Shown here in pieces: positions 1 through 6,991 of a DNA stretch of 9,164 nt. Both the position numbers and the translations under genes were made by a program. The first letter of the stretch is position 1, and the number at the start of each line of letters is the position of its first letter. Source of the DNA: Dehalococcoidia bacterium. GTDB taxonomy: Bacteria > Chloroflexota > Dehalococcoidia > Lucifugimonadales > JAGWBF01. The notes below the pieces were generated by a model. It was not told the DNA's origin, searched no databases, and worked only from the letters and a program-made list of their open reading frames with translations. The DNA lies in assembly GCA_021296015.1 (NCBI GenBank), contig JAGWBG010000036.1, forward strand, positions 1 through 9,164. Reading direction: 5' to 3'.

Positions 1-279
1 ACAAGAGCAACTCCCATTAGCCGGCGTGCTCGTCAAGGCCCCAGGATTGCCTTCGATTCTAGAGCCGACCGAACCGATTTGGCGTGGGTTGATGGAAATA
101 GCGTGGTTATAAACACTGGTCACCCTTCCTATCGGAAAGCTAATTCCAATGCAACAGCTAGGATGATCCATAGCCTGTTCGCAATAGCCAGCGCAATCCA
201 GAGGTTTAACACGAGCGAGGACACCATTGACGACCTCTTGTTCATGGACCGGATGATGGCAGTCTGGGGAGAAAAGTGA
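1..279 (+). CDS. C-terminal end of a probable GHKL/Hsp90-like ATPase (5' end outside window)
   Basis: Frame 1 is open from the first base to a TGA at 277-279, giving the last 92 residues of a longer protein; a TTG at 79 is a possible but unlikely start. The visible part has a basic segment (residues 7-16), a short beta-type stretch (IAFDSR, then LAWVDGNSVVINT), the motif INTGHPSYRKA, a helix rich in Ala/Ile (56-68) and the ending MMAVWGEK. From memory, a W-x-x-x-x-hydrophobic-NT-x-HP-x-Y-R-x-A motif followed by one helix and a terminal WGE closes large bacterial GHKL (Hsp90/MutL-like) ATP-binding proteins, some of which lie in defence-type neighbourhoods. The ATPase domain itself is not in the window, so the family call rests only on this tail. 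The stop overlaps the next gene's GTG, which suggests translational coupling. Confidence 0.55.
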   Translation, partial: TRATPISRRARQGPRIAFDSRADRTDLAWVDGNSVVINTGHPSYRKANSNATARMIHSLFAIASAIQRFNTSEDTIDDLLFMDRMMAVWGEK

Positions 280-755
280 TCTTGAAGAAGCTGACGTTTG
301 TCTCTTTGGAACCCAGAAATGCAGGGTTCACAGCATTTGTACCGATGGAGAACTTGGCTTCTGTAGATGATGACCCGGAGTTATTGCTACGGGCGGTGAG
401 TACGACGTATGCGCGATATATCGGATTGATGCGCTCTTTGAAAGCAGACACAGATAACTTGAGGAAGAAACATATCCCCATACCCGCTCGTAAAGTTTGG
501 GAATTGGGAGATATTATATTTGATCTGCGACGAGAATTAAGCCAGCAGGCATTTGAACTGGACGGGCTTTATGATCACCTCGTTCGTGATCTTGGCGTGA
601 AGCGGAAGTGGTTGGAGAAGGTAATTATTTTTCGAAGATACCTTCCTCGAAAAGCGATTATTCCAGAGTCATTGCCTTGGGGTCGATGTGAAAAGAGTAC
701 ACGTAAGGTTGCTGAAAGCTTGAGAGAAGCGTATATAGTTGATTCAGAGACATGA
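276..755 (+). CDS. Unrecognised 159-aa helical protein, coupled to the upstream ATPase gene
   Basis: I do not recognise this protein. It starts with GTG at 276, overlapping the upstream TGA in the arrangement GTGA, so it is probably translated by coupling. Residues 1-30 look beta-rich; residues 34-65 form a predicted helix with charged faces. Residues 66-123 form a strongly patterned helical region: IPARKVWELGDIIFDLRREL, then LYDHLVRDLG, then RKWLEKVIIFRRYLP. This resembles the 'W-x-I-G-x-x-I ... L-x-x-D-L-G-x-(S/K)-x-x-x-L' layout of helical N-terminal domains beside nucleases such as DUF1016 proteins, and could bind DNA or a partner. No signal peptide, membrane segment or nuclease motif is visible. 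It lies between an ATPase-like gene and a sigma/HARE-type gene, 54 bases from the latter, so it is probably a component or adaptor of the same system. Reality of the gene is likely; function is open. Confidence 0.75.
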   Translation: MILKKLTFVSLEPRNAGFTAFVPMENLASVDDDPELLLRAVSTTYARYIGLMRSLKADTDNLRKKHIPIPARKVWELGDIIFDLRRELSQQAFELDGLYDHLVRDLGVKRKWLEKVIIFRRYLPRKAIIPESLPWGRCEKSTRKVAESLREAYIVDSET

Positions 756-809
756 TCGGTAGCCAATTGGTAAAGCTATTGTACTGAAACTTAGAGGAGC
801 CTTGGGATT

Positions 810-2564
810 TTGTTCAGAATGCTTAGGTCACTGCTCCGTAGCGTGAGCAATCCACAACGCCAAACCTTTCGCCCACAAATGTCTGTCGAACCGGGTCAGA
901 TGAAGAAGACAGTGACCACTTCCTTGGAAATTGTAACTCCCTCTGAGATTTTAAATTGGGAAGAACCTCTGCTCCAAGATGAGCCTGTCCAAGACGTAGT
1001 TTCCAACCTCCTAGAGACGTTCGTTACCTACAACAGATGTTTTACATTCAATGAAGTTCTGGACTGGGCAGATGAAGGTGCTGATGGGGACAAGCTAAGA
1101 CAATCGTTTGTCGACGACCCGAGATTCGTATGCTTCTATTTACAGGAATGCTCGGAAGAGTATTTCGTACCTGAGCGGACTTTATTTCGATGGTGGAGTC
1201 ACTTTAGCTTACAGCTAGCTGGGTCCCGGCAACCGCGGCTTACGCACCGCCAATTGGCGATGTCAATGAGTTCCCTTAGAGCGGATGGACAATGGGATGT
1301 CCCGCCAATCGCTGCAGTAGATTTTGGACGACAATTTGGCTTTGTTGGGTCTGCTTGGTCTTCTGGACATTATGTTTTCCCCTTGGCCTACATCCTCTCC
1401 AATATGACACAACCGCTTAGGCAGCTATCTGGGACAATCTTAGAGACTTTTGAATGCGCAGAAAAGCGAGAACTCGTTCTGAAGCAGTCACTTGCCGACG
1501 CTATTAAATCGGGATTATCTCACTTCAACCAAAGAGCAATTGAAGTAATCAAGGGCAGGGAAGGGCTTCCCCCGTACAACAAAATGACTCTTGAACAGCT
1601 TGGTGCAATTCAGGGAGTCACACGAGAGCGGATACGACAAATCGAGAGCAAGTTCTGGAGGCGGTTATCAAGTGAGCCGATAACGAGGAGCAACTACCCA
1701 ATAATACTTGCTTTCCTTACTGGTCTTTTGGTAGAGATTATACGGTGTCGAGGAACGTTAGTCGTGAATACAGAATCAGAACAGACGGCTCTTGTTGTGT
1801 TCCTCAGCAGGTGTCTAAGTATCCCTCAGACAGAGATTGGGAGGCTCGTTGTCCTAGGTGTCTCAAACATTGACCTGTCAATACTCGCCCAACTCAACTC
1901 TATTACCCAGCAAATTGATCCTGACGTCATTGCTACCCAGCTAGACGCTGGTAACTTGGCTTTTCTTCCAGCAGGTGACCTCGAACAGATTGCACAAACT
2001 AACGCTATTGACAAGACCGGCAAGCTTACAAAAGTGGACAAAGTATACCTCACTCTTAAAAATATCGGAGAGCCAGTTCACTTCTCGGATGTCACAGAAG
2101 TTTACAATTACCTTTACCCTCAAGACCACATGACCGAACGCAATATTCACGCTGTGCTATCGCGATGCGCCCACCCAGATTCTGAGCAGCATGGTATAGT
2201 TTGGGTTGGACTTAGAGGAACGTACGCTCTAAAGGAGTGGGGCTACGAGCGCCCGTCATTGAGCATATTTGATGCTGTGGCGGAGATCGTAGAGGAAAAA
2301 TACGAACAAACTGGTCAGAAACCGGTTCCCATCGCAGTTATCCAAGCAGAGATTGGCAAATATCGTCAGGTCGTGAACTCTACTAGTTTAGTTATTGCCA
2401 TTCAATGTAATCCGCGCCTAGAGCAAGTGTTTAAGGATACATTTGTGCCTAAAGACCTTTCTGAACAGTCCCGACAAGAAATTGCAGAAGACGAGACGGA
2501 TAGAATCCTGAAAGAGTTTCAATCGGAGCTTGACCATCGGTCGCAGGGTCACAGTGGTGCATAA
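810..2564 (+). CDS. Sigma-70 region 4 plus HARE-HTH-like DNA-binding protein
   Basis: A 584-residue cytoplasmic protein. I chose TTG at 810 because a GAGGAG ribosome site ends at 799, ten bases upstream; ATG at 819 is an alternative with poor spacing. Residues about 60-200 form an N-terminal region of unknown fold with WADEG, ERTLFRWW and a conserved-looking YVFPLAY segment. Residues about 240-288 carry a sigma-70 region 4-type helix-turn-helix (MTLEQLGAIQGVTRERIRQIE, then an aromatic/Arg stretch); no region 2 (-10 recognition) is seen, so it is not a complete sigma factor. Residues about 405-475 match the HARE-HTH pattern (KVYLTLKNIGEPVHFSDVTE ... ERNIHAVLSRC ... VWVGLRGTYAL), a winged helix known from RpoE/delta, ASXL proteins and some restriction enzymes. 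Residues 484-545 may be a further winged helix; the end is acidic and charged. Role inferred: DNA-binding component or regulator of the adjacent ATPase system. Confidence 0.8.
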   Translation: MFRMLRSLLRSVSNPQRQTFRPQMSVEPGQMKKTVTTSLEIVTPSEILNWEEPLLQDEPVQDVVSNLLETFVTYNRCFTFNEVLDWADEGADGDKLRQSFVDDPRFVCFYLQECSEEYFVPERTLFRWWSHFSLQLAGSRQPRLTHRQLAMSMSSLRADGQWDVPPIAAVDFGRQFGFVGSAWSSGHYVFPLAYILSNMTQPLRQLSGTILETFECAEKRELVLKQSLADAIKSGLSHFNQRAIEVIKGREGLPPYNKMTLEQLGAIQGVTRERIRQIESKFWRRLSSEPITRSNYPIILAFLTGLLVEIIRCRGTLVVNTESEQTALVVFLSRCLSIPQTEIGRLVVLGVSNIDLSILAQLNSITQQIDPDVIATQLDAGNLAFLPAGDLEQIAQTNAIDKTGKLTKVDKVYLTLKNIGEPVHFSDVTEVYNYLYPQDHMTERNIHAVLSRCAHPDSEQHGIVWVGLRGTYALKEWGYERPSLSIFDAVAEIVEEKYEQTGQKPVPIAVIQAEIGKYRQVVNSTSLVIAIQCNPRLEQVFKDTFVPKDLSEQSRQEIAEDETDRILKEFQSELDHRSQGHSGA

Positions 2565-2674
2565 GGAGACGTCCTTTCTGAACTACTTGCCTGCCGGCGA
2601 ATATAGCCCAGATTTCCCCCGGAGACCATGACCAAATAGCATAGATGTGAGTACAAGTGCATGATGAACACCCC

Positions 2675-2857
2675 ATGAGCAAAGAGGCCTTCCTGGGAAT
2701 GGCCGAGGCGTCCGGCTTGGACGTGGAGGACGAATCCCACATGGACGAGCTATACGCCTATTATACCCAAAACGTCGCCCCCGGCCTGAAGGCTCTGGAC
2801 GAACTTGACCTGACCGACGTGGAGCCGGCTATGATTTATAACCTATCCAAGGAGTAG
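2675..2857 (+). CDS. GatC/AtzG-like small amidase partner
   Basis: A 60-residue protein starting MSKEAFLGMAEASGLDV and containing LKALDELDLTDVEPAMIYN. The layout of an N-terminal helix, a central acidic helix, and an 'ELDL-x-x-VEPA' tail is that of the GatC/AtzG group, short subunits that wrap around amidase-signature enzymes and stabilise them. It is shorter than classical GatC (about 95-100 residues). It lies five bases upstream of an amidase gene and is surely co-transcribed with it. Start choice is uncertain: GTG at 2657 would add six residues (MHDEHP); neither start has a strong ribosome site, but ATG 2675 places the start at the first conserved-looking residues. No gatB is present in the window, so a role in tRNA-dependent transamidation is not shown. 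Confidence 0.72.
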   Translation: MSKEAFLGMAEASGLDVEDESHMDELYAYYTQNVAPGLKALDELDLTDVEPAMIYNLSKE

Positions 2858-2862
2858 GAGCT

Positions 2863-4275
2863 ATGGACGCTACCGAGCTTTGTTATCTCAGCGCAGGCCA
2901 ACTCTCCCGCCTCATCGTGAGCAAGGAGATTTCCCCCGTGGAGGTGGTGGAGGCCCATCTGGCCCGCATCGAGGCCCTGGAGCCTACCCTGAACTCCTTC
3001 ATCACCTTGCTGCCCGACCAGGCGATGGCCGCCGCACGGCAAGCGGAGCAGGAGATACAGGCGGGCAGATACCGAGGCCCCCTTCACGGGGTCCCACTGG
3101 GGCTGAAGGACCTCTACTATGCCAGGGGCGTACGCAACACCTCCGGCTCTCGCATATTTGACGATTTCGTCCCCGAACATGACTGCACTGTGGCTGCCAG
3201 GTTCAAGGAGGCGGGGACTATCCTGCTGGGAAAGCTGAACCTGCACCAGTTCGCCTTTGGCCCCACCGGGGAGAACCCGGACTACGGCCACATGCACAAT
3301 CCCTGGGACCCGGAGCTTATATCCGGCGGCTCAAGCGGAGGCTCAGGCTCCGCAGCCGCAGCAGGCCAGTGTACCCTGACTATGGGCACCGATACCGGAG
3401 GCTCCATCCGTATCCCCAGCGCCCTGTGCAACCTGGCGGGACTGAAGCCCACCTATGGACGTCTCAGCCGCTACGGAATCACCGCGCTGTCCTGGAGCCT
3501 GGACCACCCCGGCCCCATGACCCGCACCGTGGAGGACTGTGCCCTGGTGATGAATGCCCTCTCCGGGTACGACCCAAACGACCCGGCCTCGGCCAACGTC
3601 CCCGTGCCCGACTTCACCAGTGCCCTTACCGGTGACGTTAGAGGTCTGCGGGTGGGCGTGCCTAAAGAGTATTTTGAGGTTCCAGTTGACCCCCAAGTGG
3701 AGCAAACGGTACGCAGGGCCATAGACGTGCTGGGTGAGATGGGCGCTACCATCACCGAGGTGTCCTGGCCCGCGTACCATCAGGCTGCTCCCGTCTCCAC
3801 CGCCATCCTGATGGCCGAGGCCGCCGCCTACCATAGCAAGCTGGTGCGGACTCACGGCTCTCAGATATACCCTCCGGTGCGCACTCGCATTGAGTCCGGC
3901 CTCTTCATCACCGCCGCCGAATACCTGCAGGCCCAGCGGGCACGGACCCTGTTCACTCGCCAGAGCCGCGACCTGTTCAACGAGGTGGACATCCTGGTGG
4001 GGCCTATGGAGCCTATCACCGCCCACAAAATCGGTGCCCTGGAGGTGCAGGTGGGTGAAACGGTCATGGGTTCTACCCCGGCCCTCACCCAGTACACCCG
4101 GCCCTTCAACCTCAACGGCTTTCCTGCAATCACGGTCCCCTGCGGATTCTCCGACAACGGCCTGCCCATCGGTCTCCAGCTTGCGGGACGTCCCTTCGAC
4201 GAGGAGACGGTGCTGCGTGCGGCCCACGCCTATGAGCAGTCCACCGAGTGGCATAATCGGAGGCCGCCGCTGTAG
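2863..4275 (+). CDS. Amidase-signature family amidase (GatA-like)
   Basis: A 470-residue cytoplasmic hydrolase that should cleave a carboxamide by the Ser-cisSer-Lys mechanism. The catalytic Lys is K82 (GVPLGLKDL), the cis-Ser is S157 in GGSSGGSGS, and the nucleophile is S181 in TDTGGSIRIPSALCNLAGLKPTYGR split across 177-200; the S157-S181 spacing of 24 matches that of FAAH. The end (LPIGLQLAGRPFDEETVLRA) is typical of the family. Similarity to GatA is clear (LSRYGITALSWSLDHPGP), but the C-terminal third lacks the GatA-like 'YLSDIYT' type segment, and there is no gatB. I therefore favour a stand-alone amidase paired with the small upstream subunit; a genuine GatA of a split gatCAB remains possible. 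A GGAG at 2851-2854, eight bases upstream, supports ATG 2863. Long open frames on both strands inside it are by-products of high-GC codon use. Confidence 0.88.
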   Translation: MDATELCYLSAGQLSRLIVSKEISPVEVVEAHLARIEALEPTLNSFITLLPDQAMAAARQAEQEIQAGRYRGPLHGVPLGLKDLYYARGVRNTSGSRIFDDFVPEHDCTVAARFKEAGTILLGKLNLHQFAFGPTGENPDYGHMHNPWDPELISGGSSGGSGSAAAAGQCTLTMGTDTGGSIRIPSALCNLAGLKPTYGRLSRYGITALSWSLDHPGPMTRTVEDCALVMNALSGYDPNDPASANVPVPDFTSALTGDVRGLRVGVPKEYFEVPVDPQVEQTVRRAIDVLGEMGATITEVSWPAYHQAAPVSTAILMAEAAAYHSKLVRTHGSQIYPPVRTRIESGLFITAAEYLQAQRARTLFTRQSRDLFNEVDILVGPMEPITAHKIGALEVQVGETVMGSTPALTQYTRPFNLNGFPAITVPCGFSDNGLPIGLQLAGRPFDEETVLRAAHAYEQSTEWHNRRPPL

Positions 4276-4743
4276 ATGCGTGACCTAAGCGGCTACTCAA
4301 AAGCCAGGTACGACGCTTGGCTGTCAGCGATACTGGTGGGGTCGCTTCTGGCGCCTCCGGTCATAGGGGCCGTCCTGTTTGGGACCGGAGACGCGATGGG
4401 CGGAGGGATTTTGATGGCCGTAACAGTCTTTAACACGCTGATTTTCTGGTGCGTCCTGCCGCGAGGTTGCGAAATATGGGCCGACCGGCTCCGTGTTGTC
4501 TTTGGATGGCCCTTCACCCTGAACGTGCCCTTTGACACCGTTGCGGAAATTCGCCCTGCCAGGATCATAGACGCCATGTTCTGCAGAGGGTTCAGAGTTG
4601 CCATGTCCATCAAGACACCCGTGGAAATCCGAAGGAGCAAGGGTATGAACATTGTGATTAGCCCTCACAACCGCCAGGAGTTCATAGAGAAAGCCCATCA
4701 GGCGCTATCGCGTTATCAGCGGCAGTTGGACACCGAAGACTAA
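4276..4743 (+). CDS. Two-TM membrane protein with bacterial PH-like domain
   Basis: A 155-residue protein. Residues about 14-36 (LSAILVGSLLAPPVIGAVLF) and 43-61 (GGILMAVTVFNTLIFWCVLP) are hydrophobic and likely form a membrane hairpin. After it comes a soluble domain: CEIWADRLRVVFGWPFTLNV, PFDTVAEIRPAR, and GMNIVISPHNRQEFIEKAHQAL. The order 'I-x-x-D-x-L-x-I-x-F-G, P-x-x-x-I-x-x-I, P-x-N-x-x-E-F' is that of bacterial PH-like (bPH) domains on the cytoplasmic face. The ATG abuts the amidase stop TAG with no gap; a GGAGG at 4259-4263 inside the amidase gene may serve as its ribosome site, 12 bases upstream. It is co-transcribed with the amidase, but no functional link is evident. Its TAA overlaps the TAG of convergent leuB by four bases. 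Confidence 0.7.
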   Translation: MRDLSGYSKARYDAWLSAILVGSLLAPPVIGAVLFGTGDAMGGGILMAVTVFNTLIFWCVLPRGCEIWADRLRVVFGWPFTLNVPFDTVAEIRPARIIDAMFCRGFRVAMSIKTPVEIRRSKGMNIVISPHNRQEFIEKAHQALSRYQRQLDTED

Positions 4744-5828
4744 AGCGCCTCTACCACCTTGTCCCCCATCTCCGTGGTGCTTACGGCCCTGTCCCCGTCG
4801 CCGGCGATGTCGGGGGTGCGGCAGCCATCGGTGAGCACCTGCCCCACAGCGCGCTCCACGGCTGCGGCTTCCTCTGTGAGGCCCAGGGAGTAGCGCATCA
4901 TCAGAGCGGCACTGAGGATGGTGGCAACGGGGTTGGCAATGCCCCTCCCGGCAATGTCGGGGGCGGTGCCATGTATGGGTTCGTAGAGGCCCCGGGCGCG
5001 TCTGCCCTCCATCGGTATACCGGCCAGGCTGGCTGAAGGCAGCAGCCCCATAGATGCCGCCAGCACCGCCGCTTCGTCGGTCAGGATGTCTCCGAAGGTA
5101 TTCTCAGCTACGATAACGTCGAACCTGGATGGCCTCTGTACCAGCTGCATCGCGCAGGTATCCACCAGCACGTGCTCCAACTCCACGTCGGGGTATTCGG
5201 GGCCAAGCTCGGTGGCTACCTGCCGCCAGAGCCGGGATGTCTCCAGCACGTTGGCCTTGTCTATCGAAGCGAGTTTTTTCTTGCGTCCCCGTGCCAACTC
5301 GAAACCCACGCGCAGCACCCTTTCTATCTCCTGCTGGCTGTAGCGCAAGGTATCCACACCCGTCCAACCGTGCTTCGTCTGCTGGCGTCGCTTGGGTAGG
5401 GCGTAGTACAGGCCGCCGGTAAGCTCCCGGATTACCAGCATATCCACGCCCTCAAGCACCTCCGGCTTCAATACGCTGGAGTCCACGAGGTCGGGGAAGA
5501 CCTTCACCGGCCGTATGTTGGCGAACACACCCAGGCCTTTGCGAATAGCCAGTATCCCGTCTTCGGGGCGTACCCTGGCCCTGGGGTCGTCCCACTTGGG
5601 GCCACCTACGGCCCCGAAAAGTACGGCGTCGGCCTTGCTCGCCGCCTCCACGGTTTCGGGCCGTAGCGCTACGCCGTACTTGTCTATGGCAGCTCCGCCC
5701 ACGTCGTCGTAGGTGAGGTTAAAGCGGTGGCCGAACTTCCTGCCCACCGTCTCAAGTACCTTCACTCCCTCGGTAATAACCTCCGGGCCGATGCCGTCGC
5801 CGGGTAGCACAGTGATGTTAAACTCCAT
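4740..5828 (-). CDS. leuB: 3-isopropylmalate dehydrogenase
   Basis: LeuB oxidatively decarboxylates 3-isopropylmalate with NAD+ to 4-methyl-2-oxopentanoate, the third step of leucine synthesis, as a cytoplasmic dimer. The 362-residue length is normal. Residues equivalent to the active site of the Thermus enzyme are all present: R96 and R106 (AIRKGLGVFANIRP), R134 and Y141 (IRELTGGLYYALPKR), K191 (IDKANVLETSRLWR), D223 (LVDTCAMQLV), and D247 and D251 (FGDILTDEAAVL). The nucleotide site EPIHGTAPDIAGRGIANPVA (283-302) is intact and NAD-type. Residues T224-C225 in VDTCAMQ are an uncommon variant of a variable position. A strong AGGAGG lies six bases upstream of the ATG. It stands alone: no leuA, leuC or leuD is adjacent, and its neighbours are divergent on one side and convergent on the other. 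Confidence 0.96.
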   Translation of the reverse strand: MEFNITVLPGDGIGPEVITEGVKVLETVGRKFGHRFNLTYDDVGGAAIDKYGVALRPETVEAASKADAVLFGAVGGPKWDDPRARVRPEDGILAIRKGLGVFANIRPVKVFPDLVDSSVLKPEVLEGVDMLVIRELTGGLYYALPKRRQQTKHGWTGVDTLRYSQQEIERVLRVGFELARGRKKKLASIDKANVLETSRLWRQVATELGPEYPDVELEHVLVDTCAMQLVQRPSRFDVIVAENTFGDILTDEAAVLAASMGLLPSASLAGIPMEGRRARGLYEPIHGTAPDIAGRGIANPVATILSAALMMRYSLGLTEEAAAVERAVGQVLTDGCRTPDIAGDGDRAVSTTEMGDKVVEAL

Positions 5829-5834
5829 ACCTGA

Positions 5835-5840
5835 CCTCCT
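5835..5840 (-). promoter_or_regulatory. Ribosome binding site of leuB
   Basis: Read on the minus strand this is AGGAGG, a full anti-16S match, followed by a six-base spacer and the leuB ATG. It fixes the leuB start. Confidence 0.85.
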
Positions 5841-5879
5841 CTGTCGGTTTTGTATGGTATTTGTATGTACTGGAAAGCA

Positions 5880-5929
5880 GCCTCATTATAATACGATTAG
5901 AGTGGAGATAGTGCATCATAAAATGAGGC
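5880..5929. repeat. 8-bp inverted repeat in the leuB upstream region (possible operator)
   Basis: GCCTCATT at 5880-5887 is the exact reverse complement of AATGAGGC at 5922-5929; arm centres are 42 bases apart, about four helical turns. The left arm overlaps the possible leuB -10. An additional direct repeat TGCATCAT occurs at 5912-5919 and 5949-5956. This could be a looped operator, but repeats of this length can arise by chance. Confidence 0.3.
5885..5890 (-). promoter_or_regulatory. Possible leuB -10 element
   Basis: The minus strand reads TATAAT here, a perfect sigma-70 -10 hexamer, about 56 bases before the leuB ATG. I find no good -35 hexamer at 16-18 bases upstream, so the promoter would be weak or activator-dependent. 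The surrounding ATTATAAT also gives a TATAAT on the plus strand, so direction is not certain. Confidence 0.45.
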
Positions 5930-5965
5930 GCAAGTCAAAATAGTGTTATGCATCATCTTACGCAG

Positions 5966-5994
5966 TTGACAGCCGGGGAGATTCCACCTAAAAT
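5966..5994 (+). promoter_or_regulatory. Sigma-70-type promoter of the nitronate-monooxygenase-like gene
   Basis: TTGACA at 5966-5971 (perfect -35) is followed after exactly 17 bases by TAAAAT at 5989-5994 (one mismatch to TATAAT). Transcription would begin near 6001, leaving a leader of about 30 bases before the proposed ATG at 6032. Confidence 0.75.
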
Positions 5995-6031
5995 CTCAGC
6001 GTCTCACTAACAAGCCCTGATGGAGGGGCAG

Positions 6032-6991
6032 ATGAGGAACATGACAGCAAGCAGGACCCTGTCCATAGAATATCCTATCCTGCAAGCAGGCGTGCCCTGG
6101 GTCTCCAACCCCGAGCTGGTGGCCTCCGTATCCGACTCTGGGGGTCTGGGCATTTTGCATCCGTCGGCAGGAATGGACCTCGACGGAGACATGGTAGGGA
6201 ACCTTCGCGAGAACATACGAAACATTCGCAGGCTGACCGGCAATCCCTTCGGCGTCAGCTTCTACCTTGCCAACCCCCAGGTGGAGCAGCTTATCGAGGT
6301 TGGCATAGAGGAGGGCATGAAGGTTGCCGTGACCTATAGCGGCAGCCCGGCCCTTTACACCGGAAAACTCAAGGAGAACGACGTGAAGGTGCTCCACCAG
6401 GTATCTACCGTAAGACATGCCAGGGGAGCCGAATCCCAGGGAGTGGACGCCATTATAGCCGAAGGTTATGAGGGTGGCGGAATTAGAGGGCCCGAGGAGA
6501 TACCCAACCTTCCGCTGCTGCCCCAGGTCGCTGATGCCGTGTCCATCCCAATCATCGCATCGGGGGGCATCATGGACGCCAGGGGCTACGCCGCGGCCCT
6601 GGCCCTGGGCGCTCATGGGGTGCAACTAGGGACCCGGTTCGTCGCCACCCACGAGTGCATCGCTCACCCCAAATACAAAGAGGCGATTGTGGGCGCTATA
6701 GACACCGGCACGGTGATTGCCGGGAGGTATCACAGGCCGACGCGTGTACTCCGCAGCGATGCCGCCCTGAGACTCAAGGACAGCAACCCTCCTGCCGGGG
6801 CTGATATGTCCGGCCATTGGGAGGCTGAGCTTGGGCCTGCCCAGGTGCGAGCGGCCCTGCTGGAAGGGGACCCCGCCGGTATAGCCTACTGTGGCGCAGG
6901 TGTGGGCCTGGTCTCGGAGATATTGAGTGTGGACGAAGTAATGCGAGGTCTGGTGGAGGGGGTCTCGGGGATTATAGCCAGCTTGCGCTAA
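6032..6991 (+). CDS. Nitronate monooxygenase / FabK-like flavoprotein, catalytic His absent
   Basis: A 319-residue FMN-dependent TIM-barrel protein of the 2-nitropropane dioxygenase family. I prefer ATG 6032 because GGAGG at 6022-6026 lies five bases upstream; ATG 6020 (323 residues) has no ribosome site and ATG 6041 is also possible. The N-terminus (IEYPILQAGVPWVSNPELVASVSDSGGLGIL) gives the usual substrate and FMN entry strand, here split at residues 12-42. The FMN phosphate region is IIASGGIMDARGYAAALALG and GVQLGTRF. In most class I nitronate monooxygenases and FabK the motif is E-G-x-E-(A/S)-G-G-H-x-G; here it reads EGYEGGGIRG, so the His is Ile (residue 151). The family call is firm, but nitronate oxidation or enoyl-ACP reduction should not be assumed. 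It has its own promoter and ends in a four-base overlap with convergent sbcD. Confidence 0.85.
   Translation: MRNMTASRTLSIEYPILQAGVPWVSNPELVASVSDSGGLGILHPSAGMDLDGDMVGNLRENIRNIRRLTGNPFGVSFYLANPQVEQLIEVGIEEGMKVAVTYSGSPALYTGKLKENDVKVLHQVSTVRHARGAESQGVDAIIAEGYEGGGIRGPEEIPNLPLLPQVADAVSIPIIASGGIMDARGYAAALALGAHGVQLGTRFVATHECIAHPKYKEAIVGAIDTGTVIAGRYHRPTRVLRSDAALRLKDSNPPAGADMSGHWEAELGPAQVRAALLEGDPAGIAYCGAGVGLVSEILSVDEVMRGLVEGVSGIIASLR

Noticed and set aside
2628..2639. GGAG followed by a three-codon ATG...TAG mini-frame before the GatC-like gene
   Set aside because: Too short to distinguish from chance; no leader-peptide features and no hairpin next to it.
2565..2656. Search for a terminator or promoter between the 584-residue gene and the GatC-like gene
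   Set aside because: No stem followed by a T-run and no paired -35/-10 hexamers at 16-18 base spacing could be found.
3343..4254. 303-codon open frame on the minus strand inside the amidase gene
   Set aside because: The plus strand encodes a complete amidase with all catalytic residues; the antisense frame is Gly/His/Arg-rich, matches nothing and is typical of high-GC shadow frames.
5086..5422. Several 75-97-codon open frames on both strands inside leuB
   Set aside because: They overlap a fully conserved leuB and have low-complexity Pro/Arg/Ser composition.
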